Assembly (NCBI GenBank): GCA_039923855.1
Contig: JBDTBW010000014.1
Span: forward strand, 1-64,000
Reading direction: 5' to 3'
Origin: 66-474 sp039923855
GTDB taxonomy: Bacteria > Pseudomonadota > Gammaproteobacteria > Xanthomonadales > Rhodanobacteraceae
Length of the DNA stretch: 64,000 nt
In this document: piece after piece, positions 1-8,722 of the stretch
Position numbering within the stretch: position 1 is the stretch's first letter
Layout of the letters: each line of letters opens with the position of its first letter
Notes under the pieces: generated by a model
The model's database searches: none
The model's input: only the letters and a program-made list of their open reading frames with translations
Told to the model about the DNA's origin: nothing
Made by a program: the position numbers and the translations under genes

Positions 1-2
1 GC

Positions 3-155
3 GATATGGTACGCATGGAATTGCGGATCATCGCTTCGGCCGGGGCGCGTTTGGCGATCGCGGGTTGCGAATGGGAGCCGGCCGCGAGCGAACGGCCCAC
101 CGCCGCGCAAAATGTAATCGACCTCGACCCACCGCGGCATGCAATGACGAAATGA
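3..155 (+). CDS. C-terminal end of an unidentified upstream gene (partial)
   Basis: Frame 3 is open from the left edge to a TGA 16 bases before gmd and gives a 50-residue tail. The composition is protein-like and the spacing fits a gene just upstream of gmd in the same operon. No motif is recognisable, so identity is unknown. The other two plus frames are also open for part of this stretch, so the assignment is tentative. Confidence 0.3.
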   Translation, partial: DMVRMELRIIASAGARLAIAGCEWEPAASERPTAAQNVIDLDPPRHAMTK

Positions 156-171
156 GGAAATCATCCACACC

Positions 172-1206
172 ATGAAAACCGCTCTCATCACCGGCGTCTC
201 CGGACAGGACGGCGCTTATCTCGCGCAACTGTTGCTCGAAAAGGGCTATCGCGTCTACGGCGCCTACCGGCGCACCAGTTCGGTCAACTTCTGGCGCATC
301 GAGGAACTGGGGATCGCCGAGCATCCGCAACTGCATCTGGTCGAATACGACCTCACCGACCTGGGCTCCAGTGTTCGTCTGATGCAAACATCGCAAGCGG
401 ACGAGGTGTACAACCTCGCCGCGCAGAGTTTCGTTGGCGTGTCGTTCGATCAGCCCATCACCACCGCCAAGATCACCGGGCTGGGCGCGTTGAACCTGCT
501 CGAGGCGATCCGCGCAGTCAAGCTGGATACGCGTTTCTATCAAGCTTCTACTTCGGAAATGTTCGGCAAGGTGCAGGCCGTTCCGCAGAACGAGAACACG
601 CCGTTCTGGCCGCGCAGCCCGTATGGCGTGGCGAAACTGTTTGCGCACTGGAGCACGGTGAACTATCGCGAATCGTTCGGCATCTTCGGCGCCAGCGGAA
701 TCCTCTTCAATCACGAATCGCCCTTGCGCGGGCGCGAATTCGTCACCCGCAAGATCACTGATGCGGTGGCGCGCATCAAGCTCGGCAAGCTCGATACGCT
801 CGAGCTTGGCAACCTCGACGCCAAGCGCGATTGGGGCTACGCGAAGGAATATGTCGAAGGCATGTGGCGCATGTTGCAAGCGGACGAGCCGGACACGTAC
901 GTGCTCGCCACCGGCCGCACCGAAACCGTGCGCGATTTCGTGCGAATGGCGTTCAAGGCCGCGGGCACGACGATCGAATGGAGCGGAAACGGCAAGGACG
1001 AAACCGGTCGCTGCGCTGAAACCGGCAAGACGCGGGTGCGCGTCAATCCGAAATTCTATCGTCCGGCCGAAGTCGAACTGCTGATCGGCGATCCCGCCAA
1101 GGCGCGCGACAGGCTCGGCTGGAAAACGCAGACAACGCTCGAGCGGTTGTGCGCGATGATGGTCGAGGCCGACCTGCGACGGATCGAACGTGGCGTCTCG
1201 TTCTGA
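172..1206 (+). CDS. gmd: GDP-mannose 4,6-dehydratase
   Basis: Converts GDP-D-mannose to GDP-4-keto-6-deoxy-D-mannose in the cytoplasm, the first committed step to GDP-D-rhamnose or GDP-L-fucose. Extended SDR fold: the NAD(P)-binding glycine motif GVSGQDG is at residues 8-14, the catalytic T-S-E at 127-129, and the Tyr-x3-Lys pair at Tyr151/Lys155. The motif FNHESPLRG is characteristic of GMDs. The length of 344 residues is normal. ATG start with GAGGAAA upstream. It overlaps the next gene (rmd) by 17 bases, and manC, which supplies GDP-mannose, lies 7.5 kb downstream on the other strand. Confidence 0.96.
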   Translation: MKTALITGVSGQDGAYLAQLLLEKGYRVYGAYRRTSSVNFWRIEELGIAEHPQLHLVEYDLTDLGSSVRLMQTSQADEVYNLAAQSFVGVSFDQPITTAKITGLGALNLLEAIRAVKLDTRFYQASTSEMFGKVQAVPQNENTPFWPRSPYGVAKLFAHWSTVNYRESFGIFGASGILFNHESPLRGREFVTRKITDAVARIKLGKLDTLELGNLDAKRDWGYAKEYVEGMWRMLQADEPDTYVLATGRTETVRDFVRMAFKAAGTTIEWSGNGKDETGRCAETGKTRVRVNPKFYRPAEVELLIGDPAKARDRLGWKTQTTLERLCAMMVEADLRRIERGVSF

Positions 1207-2101
1207 CCCGCAAAAACCGCGCGCGCTGCTGACCGGGCGCAATGGGTTCACCGGGCGCTATGTCGCTCAGGAACTGGAAGCGGCCGGGTACGAGGTGATC
1301 GGTCTGGCCCACGACGAAGACACCGGCGGCGTCGACATGCTGCGCGCGAATCTGCTCGACCGCGCGGCAACGCGCGCCGCGATCGAAGCCGCGCGCGCGG
1401 ATGTGGTGATCCATCTGGCCGCGATCTCGTTCGTCGCGCACGGCGACGCCGATGAAATCTATCGCGTCAACATCGTCGGCACGCGCAATCTGCTGGACGC
1501 TCTGGCAACGGCCGTGCATGCGCCCAAACTGGTGGTGTTGGCCGGCAGCGCCAACGTCTACGGTAACGCGCAGGACGATCCGATCACGGAAGACGCGACG
1601 CCGGCGCCCGCCAACGATTACGCGGTCAGCAAGTTGGCAATGGAATGCATGGCGCGATTGTGGGCGGATCGTCTCCCCATCGTGATCACGCGGCCTTTCA
1701 ACTACACGGGTGTGGGTCAATCCGAACAATTCCTGATTCCAAAGATCGTCGCTCACTTTCGCCGCGGCGCGCGCGCGATCGAACTCGGCAACACGCGGGT
1801 GTGGCGCGATTTCAGCGATGTGCGTGACGTGGCGCGCGCTTATGTGGCCGTCGTCGCCGCGGCGCCGATCGGACAGACATTGAACCTCTGCTCGGGCGCG
1901 ACGCACTCGCTTGCCGACGTGCTCGACATGATGGCGACCATCGCCGGGTACCGGATCGAGGTGCGCGTCAACCCGGCGTTCGTGCGCGCCAATGAAGTCC
2001 TGCGATTGACCGGATCGAACGCGCGCCTGCATGCTGCCACGGGGGTGGTATCTTCGATACCGCTACGCGAGACATTGCAATGGATGTATGCCGCGCCGTG
2101 A
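1190..2101 (+). CDS. rmd: NAD(P)-dependent GDP-4-keto-6-deoxy-D-mannose reductase (RMD-like)
   Basis: Extended SDR of 303 residues expected to reduce the Gmd product to GDP-D-rhamnose. The nucleotide-binding motif GRNGFTG is at residues 16-22 and the active-site Tyr144-x3-Lys148 lies in DYAVSKLAME. The GTG start sits inside the end of gmd, so the two are probably translationally coupled. The rmd assignment rests on this pairing and on overall resemblance to GDP-6-deoxy-mannose reductases; another 4-keto-sugar reductase or epimerase (for example a GDP-talose or fucose route) is less likely but not excluded. No signal peptide; cytoplasmic. Confidence 0.85.
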   Translation: MASRSDPQKPRALLTGRNGFTGRYVAQELEAAGYEVIGLAHDEDTGGVDMLRANLLDRAATRAAIEAARADVVIHLAAISFVAHGDADEIYRVNIVGTRNLLDALATAVHAPKLVVLAGSANVYGNAQDDPITEDATPAPANDYAVSKLAMECMARLWADRLPIVITRPFNYTGVGQSEQFLIPKIVAHFRRGARAIELGNTRVWRDFSDVRDVARAYVAVVAAAPIGQTLNLCSGATHSLADVLDMMATIAGYRIEVRVNPAFVRANEVLRLTGSNARLHAATGVVSSIPLRETLQWMYAAP

Positions 2102-2153
2102 CGTTGCAACCATTGTTGTGGGCCGTTATTCCGACATCGGGGAAAACCGCTAC

Positions 2154-4742
2154 ATGAGCATGCCGACCGAGACCGTCAGCGGAGCAACCGCCGAGCCGCG
2201 GGCTCACGCAACGCGGGTAACGGTCGATCGTGTCCTGGATCTGGTGGTGGTGTTCGCCATTATCACCAGCCTTGTCGGCTTGGCCGCCGCGCTGGCGGGC
2301 GTGTTTCACGCGCCGCAGGTGTTGCTCGGTTCATTGCTGCTGACCGGATGGTACGCGTATCGGACGCAAGGGCGCAGCGCTTTGCCCGGCATCGCGCCGC
2401 GTTGGTGGCACATTGCCCTGTTGCTGGGGGTCGCGCTGTTTTTCCGGCTGCCGGCTTATCACTATGTGCTGGGTGGCCAGGACGAGGGTTTGTACGTCAA
2501 CATCGCGCATTACATCGAGCGCACCGGCGGCATCGAAGCCCACGACACAGTGAAGCAGCGGCTGTTGCACACCCCGGCGATCCAGCAATACACGCAGGAC
2601 AATCAAGTCACCGTCGATAGCTACCTCGCAGGAGTCTACTCACGTGACTTTAAAAATGGCAAGGTCGAGTTCCAGTTCTACCATTTGTTACCGGTCTGGA
2701 TGGCTTTGTTTTATGGAATATTCGGCAGCACTTTTGGGGTGTACGCGCTGACTTTCTTCGCCCTGCTGTCGGTGTTGTTGTTCTACCGGTTGACATTGCT
2801 GCTGACCCGCTCGCATAACGCGGCGCTGACGGCCGGCGCCCTGCTGGCGCTGAATCCATTGCATGCGTTTTTTTCCAAGTTCCCGGTGACGGAGGTGCCG
2901 ACGCTCGCGTTCTCATTGGGCGGGTTCACCTTGCTGGCCGCGTATTGGTCCGCTGGTATCGAACACCGGCAACAACGCTGGCTTATCCTGTCTGTGCTGA
3001 TGTTCCTGTGTTTGTTCGTCACACGCATCAGCGGCTTCATGTACGTGCCGTTTTTCATTGCGCTGGCGATGGTGACGCTGGCCTGTGACCCGGACCCGCA
3101 ACGTCGACGACTTATGCAGCGTTGGACGATCGCGGTGACGGCCGCCTATTTGATCTCGGTTATTTACGGGTTGACGTGGTCGCACAGTTATTCGCACGAT
3201 ATTTATCTTGCGGTGTTCGAGCCGTTGTTGGGTGAGTCCTGGAAGGTCTGGATTGCCTTGATCGCGGTCGGGGCACCCATGTTGTGGGTTGCGATTGCGA
3301 TCCTGACCCGTGAACCGGAGCGGCGTATCCGTCTCGCAAACAGGATCTCCGGACCGCTGAGCATGTTGCTCAGTGTCATCGTGTTCGCGGCATTGCTGAT
3401 CGGCTTGCTGAAGATCTATCGTTTGGCGTGGACCAGCCGTTATGCGAGCGATTCGTGGCTGGCGGATCAATGGCATTTGGCTGGCGGCGGTTGGCGATCC
3501 GTGGGTGCGACCAGTCTATGGACGCTGGTGGTGTATCTGGGGCCGCTGCTGCTGCTGGCTTTTCTTGTTTTGATCGGACGCCGACAGGCCGATCCCCGCA
3601 TCCGCTTTCTGCGCTGGTTCGTGGCCGGTTTTTTTGTCTATGCGCTGTTGCTGCAATGGACGGTTCCCTATGGCCCGTATTACGCGCGTTATCTGCTCTG
3701 CGAACTGGTACCGTATCTGATCCTGTTCGTCGTTTGCGCGTGGTCGGCGATGCGGGTGGGCGGGGGTCGCGCGGCCTTGACCGCGGCATTGTTCCTGAGC
3801 GTCATCTACGCGGCTGCGCTTTCCGCCGCGCAGATCGGCAAAAGCGAGGACGACGGCGCTTACCAGGCGCTTGCGCGGTTGACCGCGCCGGTCGAGGGGA
3901 ATGACCTCATCCTTCTGAACACACTCGATCAAAATGGTCCAGATACCAGCGTGTTGAAAACGCCGCTGCTTTATACTTTTGGACGTAACGTGGTGACTGT
4001 AGGCAATGCGGCACTGGAAAACTCGGAATATTTGGCCGAACTGGATGCGATCTACGACGATTTGTTTCTGATTTCGCCGAATCCGGTGCCACCGCCAGGA
4101 TTCAATTTACTCGACGGCGTACGCTTCAAGGTGTTGGCCTTCCGTCGGACGCATTTATTCCCCCGTGATGTTGTTCCGGCGCAGGATACGGTTTTGTATT
4201 TGTATCGTTTGGACCGGGTGCAGTTTCCGCTCGGATCGGTACAGACTTTCACCGCTGGAGAGGCATGGCTGCAGTGGCTTGGGTTGGGCTGGAGTGGTGC
4301 TGAAAGTTGGGGCGTGTGGAGCGCGGCCCCACAAGCTGAAATGAGCATCAATCCCCATCAATTACCCGATGTCAAAAACGGATTGATTCTGCATCTCGAC
4401 GCGCGCGTCTTCGTGACGCCCGCGCACCCGCGGCAACGTGTCGATTTAAGTGTCGACGGCGTGCTGATTGACCAATACAGCGCCGTCTATCCCGCGACGA
4501 ATCTTGCTATGCAAATCCCGATCGGTGAGGAGTTGCTAGAGTCTCCACGGCGTATATTCATCGACTTCGCGTTGCCGGATGCGATCAGCCCGAAAGAGGC
4601 AGGAACCGGTAGCGACACCCGCCAGCTTGCAATCGGGTTGATCGATATCAGCGCATCAGCCAATACGCAGACCGGGACATCACCATCGCCGATGCCCGCA
4701 CAAAATCAACCGGTGCCGCAAGGTGCCAATCCGCCACGCTGA
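2154..4742 (+). CDS. large GT-C-like integral membrane glycosyltransferase with C-terminal globular domain
   Basis: The ATG at 2154 is preferred over an in-frame ATG at 2031, which lies inside rmd; GGGGAAAA lies just upstream. About 860 residues. Residues 25-580 contain many hydrophobic spans, with an acidic loop motif GGQDEG after the second or third span. This is the layout of GT39/GT83-type enzymes that move sugars from polyprenyl-phosphate donors on the periplasmic side. Residues ~610-860 are soluble. They include WSGAESWGVWS and end with a TRQLAIGLIDIS-like stretch, a pattern repeated in three other membrane proteins of this region. Acceptor and sugar are unknown. The class is inferred from topology, not from a diagnostic catalytic motif. 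Confidence 0.7.
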   Translation: MSMPTETVSGATAEPRAHATRVTVDRVLDLVVVFAIITSLVGLAAALAGVFHAPQVLLGSLLLTGWYAYRTQGRSALPGIAPRWWHIALLLGVALFFRLPAYHYVLGGQDEGLYVNIAHYIERTGGIEAHDTVKQRLLHTPAIQQYTQDNQVTVDSYLAGVYSRDFKNGKVEFQFYHLLPVWMALFYGIFGSTFGVYALTFFALLSVLLFYRLTLLLTRSHNAALTAGALLALNPLHAFFSKFPVTEVPTLAFSLGGFTLLAAYWSAGIEHRQQRWLILSVLMFLCLFVTRISGFMYVPFFIALAMVTLACDPDPQRRRLMQRWTIAVTAAYLISVIYGLTWSHSYSHDIYLAVFEPLLGESWKVWIALIAVGAPMLWVAIAILTREPERRIRLANRISGPLSMLLSVIVFAALLIGLLKIYRLAWTSRYASDSWLADQWHLAGGGWRSVGATSLWTLVVYLGPLLLLAFLVLIGRRQADPRIRFLRWFVAGFFVYALLLQWTVPYGPYYARYLLCELVPYLILFVVCAWSAMRVGGGRAALTAALFLSVIYAAALSAAQIGKSEDDGAYQALARLTAPVEGNDLILLNTLDQNGPDTSVLKTPLLYTFGRNVVTVGNAALENSEYLAELDAIYDDLFLISPNPVPPPGFNLLDGVRFKVLAFRRTHLFPRDVVPAQDTVLYLYRLDRVQFPLGSVQTFTAGEAWLQWLGLGWSGAESWGVWSAAPQAEMSINPHQLPDVKNGLILHLDARVFVTPAHPRQRVDLSVDGVLIDQYSAVYPATNLAMQIPIGEELLESPRRIFIDFALPDAISPKEAGTGSDTRQLAIGLIDISASANTQTGTSPSPMPAQNQPVPQGANPPR

Positions 4743-4787
4743 ACAATGAGCGCCCGCTCGTGTTTCAAACTCTCTGACTGAGGCGCT

Positions 4788-6209
4788 ATGGAAAACAACC
4801 TGCCGTTGTGCGTCGATCTCGATGGCACCTTGATCAAGAGCGACCTGCTGGTCGAGTCCGCGCTCATGTTGCTGCGTCGCAATCCGCTTTATCTGCTGCG
4901 GACGCCGGTGTGGCTGTTGCGTGGCAAAGCCAATCTCAAACGAGAGATCGCAAGGCGGTCGCCGGTGGAGCCGGCGTTGCTGCCCTACCGGGAGGATTTG
5001 CTCGCGTGGTTGCGGGCGCAGGCGGGCGAGCGCGCGCTGGTTTTATGCACAGCCTCGGACGGATTGCTGGCGGAACCCGTTGCAGCGCATCTTGGCTGTT
5101 TCAGCAAGGTGTTGGCGAGCGATGGCCGCACCAACCTGTCCGGCCGGCGCAAAGCGGAACGATTGGTTCTTGAATACGGTGATCGCGGGTTCGATTACAT
5201 TGGCAATGAGCGCGCCGATCTGGAAATCTGGTCGCGGTCGCGGCATGCCGTGCTCGCCGGCGCTTCGTCGTGGCTCGAGCGTACGGCGCGCAAGCGTTTC
5301 GATGTGACCGACTCGTTTCCAGGCCAACAGCCGACATTGCGCATCTGGTTGAAGGCGTTGCGTCTGCACCAGTGGGCCAAGAATCTGCTGGTCTTTCTGC
5401 CGTTGCTCGCCGCGCATCGCATTTTCGATCTCTCCACTACGTGGCGTGCCATTGCGGCTTGGGCGATTTTCGGACTTTGCGCATCCGGGGTGTATGTGCT
5501 CAATGACCTGCTCGATCTCGCAGCGGATCGCGCGCATCCGCGCAAGCGTCGGCGCGCCTTCGCTTCCGGCGCTTTGTCGCTCACACAGGGAATTATTGTC
5601 AACGCAATGCTGACAGTCGTGGCATTTGCCGCGGCACTCGTGTTGTCACCGCTGTTCGCGCTGGTGCTGCTGGGTTACTGGTTGTTGACCAACGCTTACT
5701 CTCTGACATTGAAGCGTCAGGCGATCGTCGATGTGCTCGTGCTGGCCGGCCTGTATACGCTGCGTATCCTGGCCGGTGCCACCGCGACGCGCATCGCGCC
5801 ATCGTTCTGGTTGTTGGCCTTCTCGATGTTTTTCTTTCTCAGCCTGGCGATACTGAAACGCTATACGGAACTGGAGACCCAACGCCGAGGCGGATTGCTA
5901 CACGCCGCGGGACGCGGTTACCACATCGACGACTTGCCGCTGTTGACTTCATTGGGCGTGGCCAGCGGTTATCTTTCCGTGCTGGTGCTTGCGCTGTATA
6001 TCCAGAGCGGCAACGGCATGATGTTGTACCAGCGCCCGGCATGGCTGTGGCTATGGTGTCCACTGCTGTTGTACTGGATCAGCCGCGCATGGTTCATTGC
6101 CCACCGTGGACACATGCACGACGATCCAGTTGTATTCGCCTTGCGCGACCGCATCAGCAGGGCGGTGCTGGCCCTGTGTGTCATCATTGCGCTGATCGCG
6201 GTGCGATGA
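4788..6209 (+). CDS. HAD phosphatase-UbiA prenyltransferase fusion (polyprenyl-phosphate phosphoribosyltransferase-like)
   Basis: Two-domain protein of 473 residues. The N-terminal ~170 residues are a HAD-type hydrolase with the nucleophile motif DLDGT at residues 10-14. From about residue 185 there is a UbiA-family membrane prenyltransferase: LHQWAKNLLVF, then the Mg-binding NDxxDxxxD motif at Asn239-Asp247 and about eight membrane spans. Family members with this combination resemble decaprenyl-phosphate 5-phosphoribosyltransferase (Rv3806c type), where a separate phosphatase removes the 5-phosphate. A HAD fused to UbiA could do both steps and give polyprenyl-phosphoribose. It lies between a GT-C-like gene and a small flippase-like gene, which supports a lipid-linked sugar role over a quinone or heme role. 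The substrate is inferred. Confidence 0.8.
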   Translation: MENNLPLCVDLDGTLIKSDLLVESALMLLRRNPLYLLRTPVWLLRGKANLKREIARRSPVEPALLPYREDLLAWLRAQAGERALVLCTASDGLLAEPVAAHLGCFSKVLASDGRTNLSGRRKAERLVLEYGDRGFDYIGNERADLEIWSRSRHAVLAGASSWLERTARKRFDVTDSFPGQQPTLRIWLKALRLHQWAKNLLVFLPLLAAHRIFDLSTTWRAIAAWAIFGLCASGVYVLNDLLDLAADRAHPRKRRRAFASGALSLTQGIIVNAMLTVVAFAAALVLSPLFALVLLGYWLLTNAYSLTLKRQAIVDVLVLAGLYTLRILAGATATRIAPSFWLLAFSMFFFLSLAILKRYTELETQRRGGLLHAAGRGYHIDDLPLLTSLGVASGYLSVLVLALYIQSGNGMMLYQRPAWLWLWCPLLLYWISRAWFIAHRGHMHDDPVVFALRDRISRAVLALCVIIALIAVR

Positions 6210-6240
6210 CGGACGACCGAACGTTTCGGGGAGAAGGTCC

Positions 6241-6591
6241 ATGAATGTGATGGGTTATCTCGCACTCGCCGGTGCGGGGTTGTGCAGCGCAGCGGCCAGC
6301 CTGCTGTTGAAAGCCGCGGCTATCTCCGGAACATGGCCGTTGCCGATGCGCGATCTTGCGCTGTCGGCGGGTGCGATCGTGGTGTACGGGTTCGGATTCC
6401 TGTTTTACGGGGTCTCCTTGCGTACGTTGCCGGTCGGCCTGGCCTACGCGAGCATGGTGGCGATCTGCGTGATCGCGTTGTTCGTTTACACGGCGAGCAC
6501 CGGCGCATCGCCCGGATTGCGGGAATGGTTGGGCGCGGCCGTCATTGTGTTAGGCGTGTTCCTGATTAATTGGAAAGGACCGGTGGCCTGA
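6241..6591 (+). CDS. small multidrug resistance/EamA-type protein, candidate lipid-linked sugar flippase subunit
   Basis: 116 residues with four hydrophobic helices. It has the SMR/ArnE-like start (gene starts MNVMGYLALAGAGLC) and a Gly/Ala-rich third helix. Residues like YASMVAICVIALF resemble the fourth-helix region of EmrE/ArnE proteins. It follows the HAD-UbiA gene by 31 bases and overlaps the open frame of the next gene. Because its neighbours make polyprenyl-linked sugars, translocation of such a lipid across the inner membrane (as ArnE/ArnF do for Und-P-Ara4N) is more likely than drug efflux. That is inference from context. Confidence 0.75.
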   Translation: MNVMGYLALAGAGLCSAAASLLLKAAAISGTWPLPMRDLALSAGAIVVYGFGFLFYGVSLRTLPVGLAYASMVAICVIALFVYTASTGASPGLREWLGAAVIVLGVFLINWKGPVA

Positions 6592-6677
6592 CGTTTCGAT
6601 TGGGGCGCGGATGCATTCTTATCCCGCTCGGAAACCAACATCTTCAAAAAACCAAGTGGTTGCCGCGAAAAATCCCG

Positions 6678-8681
6678 ATGACTTCATCCCGCGCAAACGC
6701 ATTACTCGTACTCGTGGCGGGTACGGCCTTGGCGATCATGTACTGGGGCTCCTGGTCGCCCGGCCTTTCCGGGGATGGCTTCGAGTATCTGTCCATGTCC
6801 GAGGCGTTACTGCGCCATGGGACGCCGGATGTGCGCATCGATGACTTGCAGGAATTCATGCGTAAGAAGCCCAACGACAAGTCTTTTGCGCAATTCGACA
6901 GCGAGGTTATCAATCTTTTCCGACATGGCAACGGGGGTGGAACTTTTTTCCTTGCCGGCAAGTCACGCTTTTATTCCTATCATTTCTGGCTTTATTCATT
7001 GATCGACGTGCCCGCATTGGCCGCATGTCAATGGTTGCAAATCCCGCTGGTCAGTTCGTTCTTGCTGACCAACACTTTATTGTTTCTTGGCCTGATCGCC
7101 TTGATCGCCTTCGGCACGCCTTGGCGATTTCGGCGCAAATTCTTGTTGGCGCTACTCGCGCTCGGTTGCGGTTCGACCTTTTATCTGAGTCGGTCCGGCC
7201 CGGAGTCGATGTGTTTTTCGCTGTTGCTGGCGGGATTGCTGTTGCTGGAAACGCGGCGTTTTGGCTACGCCTTGTTCGCGTTCGCCGTGGCCGCGCAGCA
7301 GAACCCACCGATCGGGTTTCTGGCCATCGTCGCCGGGGCGATCGCTTGTTGGCAGGCGTTGCAGCAATGGCGTGCGGAAAGTTGGAATCGGCAGATCGCG
7401 AAAAGATTCTTGGCGTTGATCCCGGGTGCAATTGTGTTGATCGCGTCGCCCGTGTTTTACCTGATCGAATTCGGCACCCCGAACTTGATCATGAAAGCGG
7501 GCGGCAGCAAGGCATCGTTGATTTCAGGTTACCGGCTGGCTTCGTTGTTCTTCGATCTCAATCAGGGAATGGTCCTGGTGATGCCGGGGATTTTTCTATC
7601 CGTCGCGGTCTTGCTGGCGCCGGATGCGAGGAATCCGAAGCGGTCCACCTGGATCGCCGGGGCGCTGGTTCTGATGATGATGCTCATGGCGTTGCCGGCG
7701 CTCACCGCGCCGAATTGGAATGCGGGCTCTGCGATCATCACGCGCTACGCCTATTGGTTGAGCGCGCCGCTGATTTACGCTACGGCGCTGTTGCTGGATA
7801 GCCTGCTTCGGCCCGTTGTTTTCGTTGCGTGGTCGATCGCGCTGGTCTTGATCCAAATAATGGTGTTGGGCTATTTCGGCATCCGCGGCACGGCCTACAG
7901 CTATGTGCAAATGAGCCCGATCGCGACGTGGCTTTTGCATCATCATCCGTCCTGGTATCGGCCCGTGCCCGAAATCTTCGTCGAGCGGGGGCTGCATGCC
8001 GAAAACACGTTCCAAGACGGCTACGCCTATCTCTATGTGCGCCATGGCCGCCTCGCCACGGTGCTTTCGCGTAACGAGCGCGTTTATGCGATCGCCGAAC
8101 TGTGCCGGATCGATCCGCAAAAACTGCACACGAGTTCGACTGAATTGCACTGGAAATACTGGCATCTCAAACACTATTGTCCACTTGATTGGTCCGATGG
8201 GTTCCATGCTTTTCCGGATCCTCCTTTGCCACTGAAGATGTCGCAGTCCAACGTCATGAGCTTGGGTTCAAACTACATCAGTCCGCTGTTGCCAGGTTTC
8301 GGCAAACCCGAAACATGGGGAACATGGACCATCCAGCGTTTCGCGGTGTTGCCGCTGGTGTTGCCGCCGGATCGCTCCGGGCACGAAGTGCCGAAGTGGC
8401 GGATCACCCTGACCTTCTCGAGTTTCGTGAGCCCGCACGTGCCCATGCAACATCTCACGTTGCTCGCAAACGGCAAACAAGTACTGGACGTGCGGATCAC
8501 GTCCGGCGCGATACAAACGCGCAGTTTTGTCGCCGACACCAAGCCTTGGGTCGGAGCGGAGAGCGCGGTGTTGCTGGAGTTCCGCATCCCGACCGCGGTG
8601 TCGTATCAGGAGCTTGGTCTCAACGATGATACCCGGCGGATGGGAATCGGATTGATCTCGGTGCGTGCCGATCCGCTGTGA
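6678..8681 (+). CDS. large polytopic membrane protein, GT-C-like, with C-terminal beta-rich domain
   Basis: About 667 residues from the ATG at 6678. The frame is open from 6570, but the extra N-terminus overlaps the preceding gene and is not membrane-like. The Shine-Dalgarno is weak. First span at residues 4-25, then a polar loop with GDGFEYL, and about ten more spans to residue ~430. The soluble C-terminus contains GFGKPETWGTWT and ends with a TRRMGIGLISV-like segment, matching the C-termini of the genes at 2154, 11262 and 13372. It closely resembles the minus-strand gene at 11262-13277 in layout (GDG loop, AAQQNPPIG motif in mid-protein), so these two are probably paralogues. Function as a periplasm-facing glycosyltransferase is inferred. 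Confidence 0.65.
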   Translation: MTSSRANALLVLVAGTALAIMYWGSWSPGLSGDGFEYLSMSEALLRHGTPDVRIDDLQEFMRKKPNDKSFAQFDSEVINLFRHGNGGGTFFLAGKSRFYSYHFWLYSLIDVPALAACQWLQIPLVSSFLLTNTLLFLGLIALIAFGTPWRFRRKFLLALLALGCGSTFYLSRSGPESMCFSLLLAGLLLLETRRFGYALFAFAVAAQQNPPIGFLAIVAGAIACWQALQQWRAESWNRQIAKRFLALIPGAIVLIASPVFYLIEFGTPNLIMKAGGSKASLISGYRLASLFFDLNQGMVLVMPGIFLSVAVLLAPDARNPKRSTWIAGALVLMMMLMALPALTAPNWNAGSAIITRYAYWLSAPLIYATALLLDSLLRPVVFVAWSIALVLIQIMVLGYFGIRGTAYSYVQMSPIATWLLHHHPSWYRPVPEIFVERGLHAENTFQDGYAYLYVRHGRLATVLSRNERVYAIAELCRIDPQKLHTSSTELHWKYWHLKHYCPLDWSDGFHAFPDPPLPLKMSQSNVMSLGSNYISPLLPGFGKPETWGTWTIQRFAVLPLVLPPDRSGHEVPKWRITLTFSSFVSPHVPMQHLTLLANGKQVLDVRITSGAIQTRSFVADTKPWVGAESAVLLEFRIPTAVSYQELGLNDDTRRMGIGLISVRADPL

Positions 8682-8722
8682 TTTTGCCGCGCGCTAATAA
8701 ATGCTCGCAAAAGTGATCCGCG

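Noticed and set aside
28..1251. Long minus-strand open frame (407 codons) opposite gmd
   Set aside because: Shadow of gmd; the protein is Arg/His/Ala-rich with no motif, while the plus-strand frame is a clear GMD.
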